Positions 8,309 through 16,712 of a DNA stretch of 42,219 bases are shown here, in pieces. The DNA comes from Magnetococcales bacterium (GTDB lineage: Bacteria > Pseudomonadota > Magnetococcia > Magnetococcales > DC0425bin3), in NCBI GenBank assembly GCA_015228935.1, contig JADGCO010000034.1:1-42219 (forward strand), given 5' to 3'. The translations under genes and the position numbers were made by a program. Every line of letters starts with the position of its first letter. Within the stretch, counting starts at the first letter, position 1. The notes beneath the pieces are model-generated. The model searched no databases and was not told where the DNA came from. It saw only the letters and a program-made list of their open reading frames with translations.

Positions 8309-8704
8309 TCAGACCAGGAAGGGCAGCAGGGCCAGGTTGCGTGCCCGTTTGATGGCTTTGGCCAGGGCGCGTTGGTGGGGGGCGCAGACCCCGGTGATAC
8401 GGCTGGGAACCATTTTGCCTCTTTCGGTGATGAAGCGGAGCAGGAGCTTCGGGTCTTTGTAGTCGATACGCACGGTTTTATCGGCGCAGAACAGGCAGAC
8501 CTTGCGCCGCCGGAAAAAGGGGCGCCGGAAGCGGCCACCTTCACCACCGGCTCCGGGAGCGCCCCCGGTGCCATTGTTGCCGCCATAGCCGGGCGCACCG
8601 CCGCCACCGCCTCCTGGCCGGGTGGAACGGGGGCGACGACCGGGGGGGGAGCCTGCTCCCCCGTCATGGTTGGAACTGCCATGAAAATCACTCTTTTCCA
8701 TCAT
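8309..8704 (-). CDS. rpsR: 30S ribosomal protein S18 with a glycine-rich N-terminal extension
   Basis: The C-terminal ~75 residues are a canonical S18: KVCLFCADK, then [18 protein letters not shown] and [24 protein letters not shown]18 binds the 30S platform together with S6. The protein is 131 residues because of an N-terminal extension of about 55, very rich in glycine, proline, arginine and serine (e.g. [17 protein letters not shown]). Most S18 proteins lack this or have a much shorter tail. The ATG at 8704 has GGA about 8 bases upstream and overlaps the priB 3' end by 17 bases, indicating coupled translation. Confidence 0.96.
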   Translation of the reverse strand: MMEKSDFHGSSNHDGGAGSPPGRRPRSTRPGGGGGGAPGYGGNNGTGGAPGAGGEGGRFRRPFFRRRKVCLFCADKTVRIDYKDPKLLLRFITERGKMVPSRITGVCAPHQRALAKAIKRARNLALLPFLV

Positions 8705-9095
8705 GAGGTATTTCCTTTATTGATTGATTCGCAACAGAATCCTGGACGGTGGCATGGGATGCCTGAGGTCTGGACTCGATACGTTGCGCGATAAGTTCGG
8801 TACGACCCCAGCGGGTTTTTCCTTCACGGATCCAGCGTCGCTGATTCAGCCGGCCTGCCACGCGCAGGTTGGCTCCCGGGGGGAGGTTCCGACACCATTC
8901 TGCCAGGGTTCCGACAGCCAGCACGGCGATACGCACCTCACACCGTTCCAGGGGCAGAAGATCGGTCACTGTGGAGCGATGTTCCAGCTCCAGGGTTGCC
9001 ACCGGCCGTCCTGACGGGGTGAGACGCACTCCGACGGGTTCCAGAAGGACACCTTCCAGGATGGTTTGGTTTTCCGGGGCGACCGGGTCGGGCAT
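8688..9095 (-). CDS. priB: Primosomal replication protein N (PriB-like, single OB fold)
   Basis: This 135-residue protein lies between rpsF and rpsR, the standard place of priB. It has an OB-fold pattern: [29 protein letters not shown], then [12 protein letters not shown] and the terminal strand [11 protein letters not shown]. PriB binds single-stranded DNA and helps PriA restart stalled replication forks. It is longer than the ~104-residue E. coli protein because of a hydrophilic C-terminal tail. The start is 8 bases after the rpsF stop, with AGGG overlapping that stop. Confidence 0.88.
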   Translation of the reverse strand: MPDPVAPENQTILEGVLLEPVGVRLTPSGRPVATLELEHRSTVTDLLPLERCEVRIAVLAVGTLAEWCRNLPPGANLRVAGRLNQRRWIREGKTRWGRTELIAQRIESRPQASHATVQDSVANQSIKEIPHDGKE

Positions 9096-9103
9096 GTGCT
9101 GCC

Positions 9104-9571
9104 CTACCGATCCTCGTCCTGGATGGCATTGCTGGGGATGCCGAGTTCTTCGTCGTCCCCGTCCAGGCCATCGTGATCCATATCCAGATCACGGTCGGCG
9201 AGGTCGCCTTCGATACCATCATCGCGACCTTCGCGGCGTGGATCTTCGTTGCCGGCTGCTGCCAGAGGCGATGCGGACAGGTAGGGTTTGGGAACGCTGA
9301 CATTCTGAAATTTCAGGACGTCTTCATCGATTTTCAGGCGGGATTCGAGTTCTGCCACGAGCTGGCCGCCCCCTTCGAGGACGTGATAAACGTAGAACCC
9401 CTTGGTGTTTTTCTTGATCGGGTAGGCAAGTTGCCGCCGTCCCCAGAGTTCTGTTTTGAGGATTGTGCCCTTCTGGCTGGCGATGATATCACCAACCCGT
9501 TTGTTGACTTGTTCCACCTGTTCCGTGGCCAAGTCCGGGCGCAAGATGTAAATAGATTCGTAAAAAGCCAC
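9104..9571 (-). CDS. rpsF: 30S ribosomal protein S6
   Basis: This 155-residue protein has the S6 core: AFYESIYILRPDL, then LWGRRQLAYPIKKNTKGFYVYH and LKIDEDVLKFQNV. S6 pairs with S18 on the 30S platform. After about residue 105 there is an acidic tail rich in Asp and Glu, the substrate type for RimK-like glutamylation in other bacteria. Two in-frame GTG codons are possible. The one at 9571 is preferred because AGGAGG stands about 5 bases before it, whereas the GTG at 9577 overlaps that site. First gene of the operon, divergent from pgeF. Confidence 0.96.
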   Translation of the reverse strand: MAFYESIYILRPDLATEQVEQVNKRVGDIIASQKGTILKTELWGRRQLAYPIKKNTKGFYVYHVLEGGGQLVAELESRLKIDEDVLKFQNVSVPKPYLSASPLAAAGNEDPRREGRDDGIEGDLADRDLDMDHDGLDGDDEELGIPSNAIQDEDR

Positions 9572-9642
9572 TGGCACCTCCTTTCGGCTGTCATCAAAGC
9601 CCCGGAGGTTGTTTCACTTCCGGAGCAAGGAGTCACATTGAC

Positions 9643-10455
9643 ATGGAAAAAAGCCATATTGACCGATCCGTCGCCAAATTTCCAGGAGATATTCCACCTC
9701 TTTTTCCAAAACATTTACCCGGGCTGTCCGGGGTTCATGTTTTTTTCACCACCCGGCACCCTGGTGTGAGTCAGGGGGGGCATGCCGGTTTCAATCTGGG
9801 GGATCATGTGGGGGATCGACCGGAGCGGGTGGTGGAGAACCGGCGGCGGCTCATGGAATTGTTGGGTGCGCCTGCCCAACGGCTTTGTTTGTTGCGGCAG
9901 GTGCATGGGGATCAGGTGTGTCTGCCGGCGGATGAGCCGCCCGAGGGGGATGCCCTGGTGACGGATGTTCCGGGTTGGGTGTTGGGTATCCTGGTGGCGG
10001 ATTGTGCCCCGGTTCTCCTGGTTGATCCGCTGGCCCGGGTGATTGGGGCGGCCCATGCCGGTTGGCGGGGTGCGGTGGGTGGTGTGGTTCCGGCTTGTAT
10101 GGCGGCCATGGAGCGGCTGGGTGCCCGGCGGCAGCGCATCGTCGCGGTGGTGGGACCGTGCATCGGGCCGACGGCCTTCATGGTGGGCCAGGATGTCTGG
10201 GAACGGTTTTTGCAGGTTCGGGATGACTATCAGGTCCATTTTACTGTGGCGTCTGAAAGCGGACGATTCCTGCTGGATTTGCCGGGTTTCTTAAGACGCC
10301 AAATGTGTGACGAAGGCCTTGTTCGAGACCGGATACATCATGTTGATTTGTGTACCTTCAGCCAGGAAAATTTGTTTTTCAGCCATCGGCGCTCTTCGCA
10401 GTGTGGGGAGGGGCCGTGTGGGCGGCAAATGGGGGGAATTTTTCTGGCACCATGA
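9643..10455 (+). CDS. pgeF: Peptidoglycan editing factor / YfiH-type laccase-domain protein
   Basis: This 270-residue protein belongs to the YfiH/PgeF (Cu-oxidase_4, DUF152) family. Metal-site motifs are visible in order: RQVHGDQV, VADCAPVLL and AAHAGWRG, then GPCIGP. In E. coli, PgeF removes wrongly incorporated serine from cell-wall precursors by clearing UDP-MurNAc-L-Ser; other members have been reported as purine nucleoside phosphorylases. Length is close to the family norm of about 245-260. It is divergent from rpsF with 71 bases between. A lytic transglycosylase follows, so both neighbours act on peptidoglycan. Confidence 0.9.
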   Translation: MEKSHIDRSVAKFPGDIPPLFPKHLPGLSGVHVFFTTRHPGVSQGGHAGFNLGDHVGDRPERVVENRRRLMELLGAPAQRLCLLRQVHGDQVCLPADEPPEGDALVTDVPGWVLGILVADCAPVLLVDPLARVIGAAHAGWRGAVGGVVPACMAAMERLGARRQRIVAVVGPCIGPTAFMVGQDVWERFLQVRDDYQVHFTVASESGRFLLDLPGFLRRQMCDEGLVRDRIHHVDLCTFSQENLFFSHRRSSQCGEGPCGRQMGGIFLAP

Positions 10456-10471
10456 ATTTTTTCTGCTCCAG

Positions 10472-11236
10472 ATGATCTGGATGGTGCTATTGTTCTGGAT
10501 GTTGCTGGTCAATGCGCCCTTTGCCTGGAGCCGGACCCCGAACATTGACCAGTTGATTCAGGAAGTGGCCTATGGGCAGGGGTTGGATCCGGTTTTGTTG
10601 CGGGCGGTGGTGGCTGTGGAGTCGGATTTCAATCCCCGTTCGGTCTCTTCCAAGGGGGCCATGGGATTGATGCAGCTCATGCCCGGTACGGCCCAGGACA
10701 TGGGACTGAGAAATCCTTTCCATCCCGAACAGAATCTGCGCGCCGGTGCCCGTTACCTGAAATTGATGCTGGAGCGCTTTCCCACGCTCCCCATGGCCCT
10801 GGCTGCCTACAATGCCGGTCCGAGCAGCGTCGAAAATCATGGTGGAATACCTCCCTATCCGGAAACCCGGCAATATATTAAAAAGGTTCTTGAATTATAT
10901 TGGAGAAATTCGCACACTCTACCGCAGGACAGGGGACTCCGCGCCGATCCGGACCGTCGTTCATACACGCACCTGACCATGAAAAGAGAGCAGGGACGCA
11001 TGATCCTTTCGGATGGCATTCCGTTGCGTCCCGATGGTCCTTCGCTTGGCTCTGGTATTATCATTCGGCGTTCTGTTCCCGACCAGGCAGAGCGTCCTCC
11101 CATCCATCTGGCCAGCAACAATGATGATTCCCCCATGCGGCGCGATGGCGTTCGGCTGGTCTCTTCGGGTATATATGTGCATCAACGCCTGGATGACGAT
11201 ATTCCTGTCATTCGTCTGGAGCGGTTCAGACGGTGA
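10472..11236 (+). CDS. Secreted lytic transglycosylase (SLT family)
   Basis: The SLT domain is clear. The catalytic glutamate sits in VAVESDFNPRSVSSKGAMG, followed by LMQLMPGTAQDMG, NLRAGARYLKLM and LAAYNAGPSSV. The enzyme cleaves the MurNAc-GlcNAc bond of peptidoglycan, leaving an anhydro end. The ATG at 10472 gives a signal peptide (MIWMVLLFWMLLVNAPFAWS), which fits export to the periplasm. An upstream in-frame ATG at 10307 would overlap pgeF by about 150 bases and hide the signal peptide. The last ~90 residues are low-complexity and hydrophilic with no recognised domain. Total length is 254 residues. Confidence 0.9.
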   Translation: MIWMVLLFWMLLVNAPFAWSRTPNIDQLIQEVAYGQGLDPVLLRAVVAVESDFNPRSVSSKGAMGLMQLMPGTAQDMGLRNPFHPEQNLRAGARYLKLMLERFPTLPMALAAYNAGPSSVENHGGIPPYPETRQYIKKVLELYWRNSHTLPQDRGLRADPDRRSYTHLTMKREQGRMILSDGIPLRPDGPSLGSGIIIRRSVPDQAERPPIHLASNNDDSPMRRDGVRLVSSGIYVHQRLDDDIPVIRLERFRR

Positions 11237-11305
11237 TGGCTGGAGCCTTGGTCCAGGTGGATCTTCCATTTTTTCTTGATGGCTGGAGCCTTGGTCCAGG
11301 TGGGT
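11234..11305. repeat. 43-bp tandem duplication at the 3' end of the transglycosylase gene
   Basis: Two copies of GATGGCTGGAGCCTTGGTCC and its continuation start at 11235 and 11278 (period 43). The first copy overlaps the gene's stop codon. About 26 bases are identical before the copies diverge. Confidence 0.75.
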
Positions 11306-11344
11306 CCTTCATGTTCCCTTGTTGTGGCGTCGGGATTTTAGCGC

Positions 11345-11989
11345 ATGATTCTCTCCACCCTTTCCCCTTCCGTCATTGCCGACCGGTTGCGCCGGGGGGA
11401 GTTTCAGAACTGCGAAGATCCCAATCTGAGAGGTGCCGAGGCGGCGTATTCTCTGTGTCAGGCAGCGGTGCTGGTTCCCCTGATCTTCAACCGGGATCAT
11501 TGGGAGCTGCTGCTTATTCGGCGTACTCAACGGGTTTCCCATCACAAGGGGCAGATTGCCTTTCCGGGTGGCAAGTGGGAACCGGATGATGTCAGTTTTT
11601 TGGCGACTGCCCTGCGCGAAACACGGGAAGAGTTGGGGGTGGATCCGAACAGCATCCAGGTTCTGGGTCCTCTTCCCCAGCGTGTCACCCTTTCGACGGG
11701 TTTTCTGATTCATCCCTTTGTGGGGCAGCTCCAGCCGCCGCTCCTGTTGCAACCCGAAACGCGCGAAGTGGCCCTGGTACTGACCGTACCCCTGGATTTT
11801 TTTCTTGATCCTGCGTACCACGAAATCGCAACCGAGCCAGGATCAGATTTCGTTCAGCACCGCTTTTTTTATGGAGAACACACCATCTGGGGAGCGACAG
11901 CCAGTATTATCCAACGTTTTGTCGAACTGCTCGTCACCCCGGTCACCCCGGTCACCCCGGCTTTATCAACCGATCAACCAGGACGATAA
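11345..11989 (+). CDS. NudL-type Nudix hydrolase, probable CoA pyrophosphatase
   Basis: This 214-residue protein has the CoA-pyrophosphatase form of the Nudix fold: AVLVPLIFN, LLLIRRTQRVSHHKGQIAFPGGK (read in two overlapping parts), and the Nudix box ending TALRETREELGV, whose glutamates bind Mg2+. The family splits coenzyme A into phosphopantetheine and 3',5'-ADP. The VSHHKGQIAFPGG stretch separates it from other Nudix enzymes. The C-terminus ends in a TPVTPVTPA run made by a 9-base repeat (11935-11961), probably a recent slippage product. The next gene begins 8 bases downstream. Confidence 0.88.
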   Translation: MILSTLSPSVIADRLRRGEFQNCEDPNLRGAEAAYSLCQAAVLVPLIFNRDHWELLLIRRTQRVSHHKGQIAFPGGKWEPDDVSFLATALRETREELGVDPNSIQVLGPLPQRVTLSTGFLIHPFVGQLQPPLLLQPETREVALVLTVPLDFFLDPAYHEIATEPGSDFVQHRFFYGEHTIWGATASIIQRFVELLVTPVTPVTPALSTDQPGR

Positions 11990-11997
11990 TACACGCC

Positions 11998-12285
11998 ATG
12001 CGGATTTATTTGTTCATTGTTTTGGCATTGCTGGTGCTTGGGGCATTGATTCATGGTTGCGTTTTGCTGTGGCGGGGGTTTGTGCCGGGTTCTGCAATGG
12101 CTGGCCAGCCGGTTCCCGAATCCTGGTTTCAGGGGCGGTTCGGATTGTGGCTCTTGGCCATGATCCTGTGCCTGCTCGTGTTGCTGGGCATTGATCATGT
12201 CCTGGAGGTTCCGCACGAGCCACCACGCAACTATGAGCCACCTCACATGGAAAACGGCCAGATTGTTCCCGGACGTTTTAATTGA
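11998..12285 (+). CDS. Small two-helix membrane protein, unknown
   Basis: This 95-residue protein has two hydrophobic segments: IYLFIVLALLVLGALIHGCV at the N-terminus and WLLAMILCLLVLLGIDHVL in the middle. A short proline-rich hydrophilic tail follows. I do not recognise the family. It is likely cotranscribed with the Nudix gene (8-base gap, with AGGA upstream of the ATG). Its last codons (NGQIVPGRF) lie in the first copy of a ~57-bp tandem duplication. Confidence 0.6.
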   Translation: MRIYLFIVLALLVLGALIHGCVLLWRGFVPGSAMAGQPVPESWFQGRFGLWLLAMILCLLVLLGIDHVLEVPHEPPRNYEPPHMENGQIVPGRFN

Positions 12286-12362
12286 CCCTGACGTGCCGCC
12301 CGCCATGCAAACGGCCAGATTGTTCCCGGACGTTTTATTGGCCCTGACGTGCCGCCCGCCAT
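12253..12362. repeat. 57-bp tandem duplication spanning two convergent gene ends
   Basis: Copy one is 12253-12306 and copy two 12310-12362, period 57, nearly identical apart from a few changes around the TTTTAATTGA / TTTTATTGG site. Copy one contains the stop of the plus-strand membrane protein (TGA 12283-12285). Copy two contains the stop of the convergent minus-strand gene (TAA at 12335-12337). Confidence 0.85.
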
Positions 12363-12706
12363 CGCTGATGCTGTTCCCGGAACAGATCCTCCATTTTTTC
12401 AATAACTTCCTTGTCAGGGGTTCCCAGGACTTTCTCCATGAGAATTTGTGAGGCTTTTTCCAGCAGGGAAAAGTCGGTCTCGATCATGGGATAGGTTTTT
12501 TTAAGACGTTTCAATGCCTTGACAGCACTTTCTCCCGCCGGGGCAGGTATATCCAGGGGTTCCACGGGCAGGGTCGGTTCCGGCTCCATGTTTTCCCGAC
12601 TTTTTTCCAGCAAAAACTCGGCAAATTGCAGCAAGGTCTTGCGTTCCGGGGCAGCCAGGTGTTGCCAGATGGACACCAGGTGCCGATGGTTTGTTGCGGG
12701 TTCCAT
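12335..12706 (-). CDS. Hypothetical 123-residue hydrophilic protein
   Basis: I do not recognise this protein. It has a short helical N-terminus (LVSIWQHLAAPERKTLLQFA) reminiscent of small DUF2281-like or regulatory proteins, a proline-rich middle (PTLPVEPLDIPAPAG), and a charged helical C-terminus. The ATG at 12706 is chosen over the TTG at 12739 because GGGGA lies 6 bases upstream. It stands alone on the minus strand, convergent with the membrane protein at 11998-12285. The coding call rests on the ribosome-binding site and reasonable composition. Confidence 0.6.
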   Translation of the reverse strand: MEPATNHRHLVSIWQHLAAPERKTLLQFAEFLLEKSRENMEPEPTLPVEPLDIPAPAGESAVKALKRLKKTYPMIETDFSLLEKASQILMEKVLGTPDKEVIEKMEDLFREQHQRWRAARQGQ

Positions 12707-12884
12707 GCCTGTTCCCCTGTGTTTGTTGTTCCCTGCCAACTACAGCCACATGATAAAAAATTGTAAGCCATTTTAATCCGGAATGGCATGCATGTTGTTT
12801 ATCTGGTGGCATGGGCGGTCCGCGTGCCTGGGGTCTGGCCGGTCTGGTCCGTCGCAACCTTTGCCCTTGTGATCGGGTTGTTCC

Positions 12885-13235
12885 ATGAGTGGTTTTGTGG
12901 TCACGATGGATCGTCGTCGCCATCCCCGGCTGATCCTGGAATTGCCGATGCATTTACAATTCCTTGACGGCTTGCTGGTGGATGGGATAACCAGAAACGT
13001 CAGCCTTGATGGCATGTTTCTGGAAACATCGACTTTTTTCTCTTCCGTTATCGTGGGCGAGGAAGGGATTTTTGATATCCAGACGACCACGCGCACATCC
13101 AGTCTTCCCTTCGAGGTGATCCGCACGGATGCAACGGGATTGGGTCTTTTCATCCCACGCGACAATGGGATTTTTGCCTATGCTGTGTCCCTGGAAAGTC
13201 CACGGGAAATTCTCTCCCGCCTGACAGGTTGTTGA
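12885..13235 (+). CDS. PilZ domain protein
   Basis: This 116-residue protein is essentially one PilZ domain. The N-terminal arginine motif is RRRHPRLILELP, and NVSLDGMFLET matches the second c-di-GMP-binding motif (D/NxSxxG). PilZ proteins bind cyclic di-GMP and switch motility, secretion or polysaccharide production. Nothing else is fused to it, so it likely acts through a partner. It stands alone between a divergent unknown gene and the sulfotransferase gene. Confidence 0.85.
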   Translation: MSGFVVTMDRRRHPRLILELPMHLQFLDGLLVDGITRNVSLDGMFLETSTFFSSVIVGEEGIFDIQTTTRTSSLPFEVIRTDATGLGLFIPRDNGIFAYAVSLESPREILSRLTGC

Positions 13236-13305
13236 AACAGGGTATGGTGTCGGATGCGTGATTATTCTTTGTAAACGTTTTCATGATCTTGAAAGATGGT
13301 GACAG

Positions 13306-15072
13306 ATGAGCGATGCGGTGTCTGGGCAGCCGGAGCGGGGGGATCGCCTTCGGCCTGGAGAATGGCCGGAAAGAGTCGTCGCCATCTGTTTTTATGGTCG
13401 AAGCGGTTCGGTCTTCCTGCAAAGCCTGTTGGACAGTCATCCGCGTTTGTTGTCCATACCGGGCAATCTGTACACTTATTTTGATGAATTCTGGGAAGAG
13501 AACAACAGGTTGGAGCGGGAAAAACTGGTTGCTTCCTTTTGTCAATATTACGCTTTCATGTTTGATGGGCGTAACAAGTGCAAGGCAGACAGTTCTGGAG
13601 AATTGGACAGGATGGGGGTCAACGAAGATCAGACTGTCGGCGTTGATCCGCTGGTTTATCTGGATCTGGTTTTCCGGTTTCTGGATATGGGCGGGAAAGT
13701 GACGCGCAAAAAACTGTTCCAGGCTGCCCACCTGGCCTATCACGCCGCCCTGGGACGCGCTCCCATCCAGAATCCGATTATTGTCTTTCAATTACACAAT
13801 CCATCCGGAAAAAGGGCGGAAGGTTTGATCGAGGATTTCCCCGACACCATTTTTCTGCACATGATCCGGGAACCCCTGCAAACCCTGAATTCATTCTTCA
13901 AGCACACTTACGTGCATGAAAAGTATCGACCGAAATTCAAGACGTTTGCGTGGGTCTTGAGTACGATTCTTCTGGGCGGTACGCCGGCCAACAACGAGTA
14001 CAAGGATCGCTCGCGGGCCGTCAGGCTGGAAGATTTGAAAGCCAATCCACGCTCGACCATGGAACGGGTCTGCCAATGGATTGGCATTCCCTGGGATGAC
14101 ATCCTGCTGCAAAGCACCATCAACGGCAAACAGTTCTGGTTTCCGACCACAGAGGGCAAACGACTGCAAGGATTTGAAAAAGACCATTTGCACCAGGACA
14201 ATACGAAATATTTTACCTGGCTTGATCGATTCCGGTTGCATGTCATTCTGGCAGAAAAGCGGCGGCTCTGGGGTTATCCGACCGCACCATGGGCTTCCTG
14301 GAACTGGGTGCGATATCTGGTATTTTTTCTGTTGAGGTTTTCGTTTTTGACCGAACGACTCATGTGGCCCTATATCGATGCGGAAACACTCGATCCCTCG
14401 TTCGTCATTCGACAGATCCTTTGGATTGCCTGGCGGGATTTGTTCACCAAAGACCGCAAGGAAGTGACCCTGTTGGAGTTTTCCCCCAAACCGGGTTTCC
14501 AGCAAGCCTGGGAAAGAATATGCATTCTGATATGCAGCGGGATAGACGTGACCGCTGAAGGGAAGGATCTGGAGGATTCTGAATACCAGTTGCGCCATGC
14601 CCTGCAACGATTTCCACAGAGTCGGGAAATCTACACCTATCTGAGCATTCTCTTGACGCGGCAAAATCGTCCGAAAGAGGCCATGCAGGTTGTCGAAGAG
14701 GGGCTGCGGCACCACAAGGAGAGTTCCGATCTTTTCCTGGGGCGGGGCGATATTCATTTTCAGGAGAAGGAGTTTGCCAAAGCCGAGGCCGATTATCATC
14801 TGGCCCTGAAATACAGCCAGAGCATGAATGTCGAGGCCCTGGTTGGCCTGGGCGACCTTTGTATTCGCACCAATCGTCAGCCGGAAGGGTTGGAATTTTT
14901 GCGTGCCGCCGTCAGGTACGATGTCACCAAGGTACATGCCTGGGCAATGTTGGCCCTGGGGGCCGATCAGATTCAAAATCATGACCTGTGCCACCTCGGC
15001 AAGCGCATGCTGGCTGCCTTGCATCCCGGCCATCCGGCGATTGACTGGTTGAACAAGAAGAAATCGTCATGA
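13306..15072 (+). CDS. Sulfotransferase-like domain fused to TPR repeats
   Basis: The N-terminal ~330 residues look like a PAPS-dependent sulfotransferase. A P-loop-like FYGRSGSVFLQSLLDSHP forms the 5'-phosphosulfate loop, FLHMIREPLQTLNSFF is a 3'-phosphate-type motif, and RLEDLKANPRSTMERVCQW is the typical downstream helix. The C-terminal ~170 residues form tetratricopeptide-like helical repeats (e.g. DLFLGRGDIHFQEKEFAKAE). Such proteins transfer sulfate to glycans or other acceptors; the TPR part probably binds a partner. The stop overlaps the methyltransferase start as ATGA (15069-15072), so the two probably act together. The acceptor is unknown. Confidence 0.8.
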   Translation: MSDAVSGQPERGDRLRPGEWPERVVAICFYGRSGSVFLQSLLDSHPRLLSIPGNLYTYFDEFWEENNRLEREKLVASFCQYYAFMFDGRNKCKADSSGELDRMGVNEDQTVGVDPLVYLDLVFRFLDMGGKVTRKKLFQAAHLAYHAALGRAPIQNPIIVFQLHNPSGKRAEGLIEDFPDTIFLHMIREPLQTLNSFFKHTYVHEKYRPKFKTFAWVLSTILLGGTPANNEYKDRSRAVRLEDLKANPRSTMERVCQWIGIPWDDILLQSTINGKQFWFPTTEGKRLQGFEKDHLHQDNTKYFTWLDRFRLHVILAEKRRLWGYPTAPWASWNWVRYLVFFLLRFSFLTERLMWPYIDAETLDPSFVIRQILWIAWRDLFTKDRKEVTLLEFSPKPGFQQAWERICILICSGIDVTAEGKDLEDSEYQLRHALQRFPQSREIYTYLSILLTRQNRPKEAMQVVEEGLRHHKESSDLFLGRGDIHFQEKEFAKAEADYHLALKYSQSMNVEALVGLGDLCIRTNRQPEGLEFLRAAVRYDVTKVHAWAMLALGADQIQNHDLCHLGKRMLAALHPGHPAIDWLNKKKSS

Positions 15073-16637
15073 CCTCCCCGGACCCGGCATGCAGTTACGA
15101 CGCCATACCCTACCCCGGGTCACCGGTTGCCGAGACCCATCCAGATCATCTGGCGGCGGTGGGGGCACTTTTTGGTTTGGATGTGCCACATCCCGAAAGG
15201 TGTCGTCTTTTGGAGTTGGGCTGCGCCAATGGTGCCAATCTCATTCCCATGGCCTGGCATCTGCCGGAGAGCCGGTTTGTGGGGGTCGATCTGTCGCCGG
15301 TCCAGGTGGCCCGGGGCGATGCCCTGGCCAGGGATCTGGGGTTAAGCAATCTGCACCTGCAAGTTGCCGATATACGCAATCTGCCGGAGTCGATGGGACC
15401 GTTTGATTACATCGTTGCCCATGGCATCTACTCCTGGGTCCCGGAGGAGGTGCAGGAGAAAATTCTCTCCCTCTGCGCGGCGTCACTCTCGCCACAGGGC
15501 GTGGCTTATATCAGCTTCAATACCCTGCCTGGATGGCGTTTGCGCGGCACGGTGCGTGACATTCTTCTCGACCAGACCCGGCATGGCAAAACGCCCCGGG
15601 AACGTCTGACCAAGGCCCTGACCACCCTGGAGTTTTTGCAGGAGGCCTATGCCGCCCTGGACACGCCCCTGACCCAGGCCCTGCTCCAGGAAGTGATCCG
15701 GCTGCGCCAGAGACCGCCTGGACATCTCTTCCATGAATATCTGGAAGAGTACAATACGCCCTGTCTGTTGCGTGATTTTATTGAAAAATCCCGCCAGCAT
15801 GGCCTGGAATACGTGGCGGATTGTGATCTATCCCGCATGTTTCCCCACACCCTGGGCGAGCGGGGCGCGGCACTGTTCCAGAATATGAGCGAGCCACTGG
15901 AGGTGTGGCAACATCTCGATTTTTTGCACAATCGGGCTTTTCGGCAGGCCCTTTTTTGTCGGCAGGGAGTGACCATCTCCCGTGAACCGCTCCTTGAACG
16001 TCTGGAATCGCTTTATTATCATGCCCGGGTTGCCCCGGTGGGTTCCGTGGATCTGCGGCGTGCCAGGCCGGTACCGTTTGCCACGCCCGAGGGGGAACGT
16101 TTTTTTGTGCAACGCCCCATGACCCGGGCGGCCTTGCAGATGCTGGCGGATACCTATCCCCGTTCCTGGAGCTGGCCGGAGCTTGCCCAGGTGGCCTGGC
16201 AACGGATTGCGGCTTTTGGGTTGCATCAGGAGAGTGAGGGGCCGGAGTATTTTGGTGAGCTGGCTGCCTTGCTCCTGCGCGGGGCAGTTGGCATGTCGGT
16301 CAGGGCTTATGGCCAGGCAGCCGATTCCGTGCATCCCCAGGCCACTCCCCTGGCCCTGGCCCAGATTCGTCACCATTGGGACCATCTGGCGACGGTGCGC
16401 CACCAGGTCATGCCGGTAACCGAGTTTACGGCAGCCCTGTTGCCCCTCCTGGATGGGGTGAGCGACGAGGCGCAAATCCGGGATCGTCTGCTTCTCCGCA
16501 TTCTCCAGGAACCTCATCTCCTGGATCCCCATGCTGCCTCGTGGAACGAAAAACGTCTGCTGCGTGCCCTGACGGAAAAGATTGCGGATCATCGATCCCT
16601 TTTTGCCCATCATGGTATACTTGTTGCTGCCGACTGA
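15069..16637 (+). CDS. SAM-dependent methyltransferase with methyltransferase regulatory domain
   Basis: This 522-residue protein has a class I Rossmann methyltransferase at the N-terminus: motif I LLELGCANGANL, the acidic residue in VGVDLSPVQVARG, and motif III-like VADIRNLP. The long C-terminal part (HEYLEEYNTPCLLRDFIEKS, then DLSRMFPHTLG) matches the regulatory region often joined to this group (MethyTransf_Reg type). Substrates of this family are largely unknown. It is translationally coupled to the sulfotransferase-TPR gene through a 4-base overlap, which suggests a shared substrate such as a surface glycan. Confidence 0.85.
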   Translation: MTSPDPACSYDAIPYPGSPVAETHPDHLAAVGALFGLDVPHPERCRLLELGCANGANLIPMAWHLPESRFVGVDLSPVQVARGDALARDLGLSNLHLQVADIRNLPESMGPFDYIVAHGIYSWVPEEVQEKILSLCAASLSPQGVAYISFNTLPGWRLRGTVRDILLDQTRHGKTPRERLTKALTTLEFLQEAYAALDTPLTQALLQEVIRLRQRPPGHLFHEYLEEYNTPCLLRDFIEKSRQHGLEYVADCDLSRMFPHTLGERGAALFQNMSEPLEVWQHLDFLHNRAFRQALFCRQGVTISREPLLERLESLYYHARVAPVGSVDLRRARPVPFATPEGERFFVQRPMTRAALQMLADTYPRSWSWPELAQVAWQRIAAFGLHQESEGPEYFGELAALLLRGAVGMSVRAYGQAADSVHPQATPLALAQIRHHWDHLATVRHQVMPVTEFTAALLPLLDGVSDEAQIRDRLLLRILQEPHLLDPHAASWNEKRLLRALTEKIADHRSLFAHHGILVAAD

Positions 16638-16712
16638 AATGATGACAAGGACCCGACAAATCCATGGCACGGATGCACCTTAAGCCCATGACACAATGAT
16701 CAGGAAGTGGCC

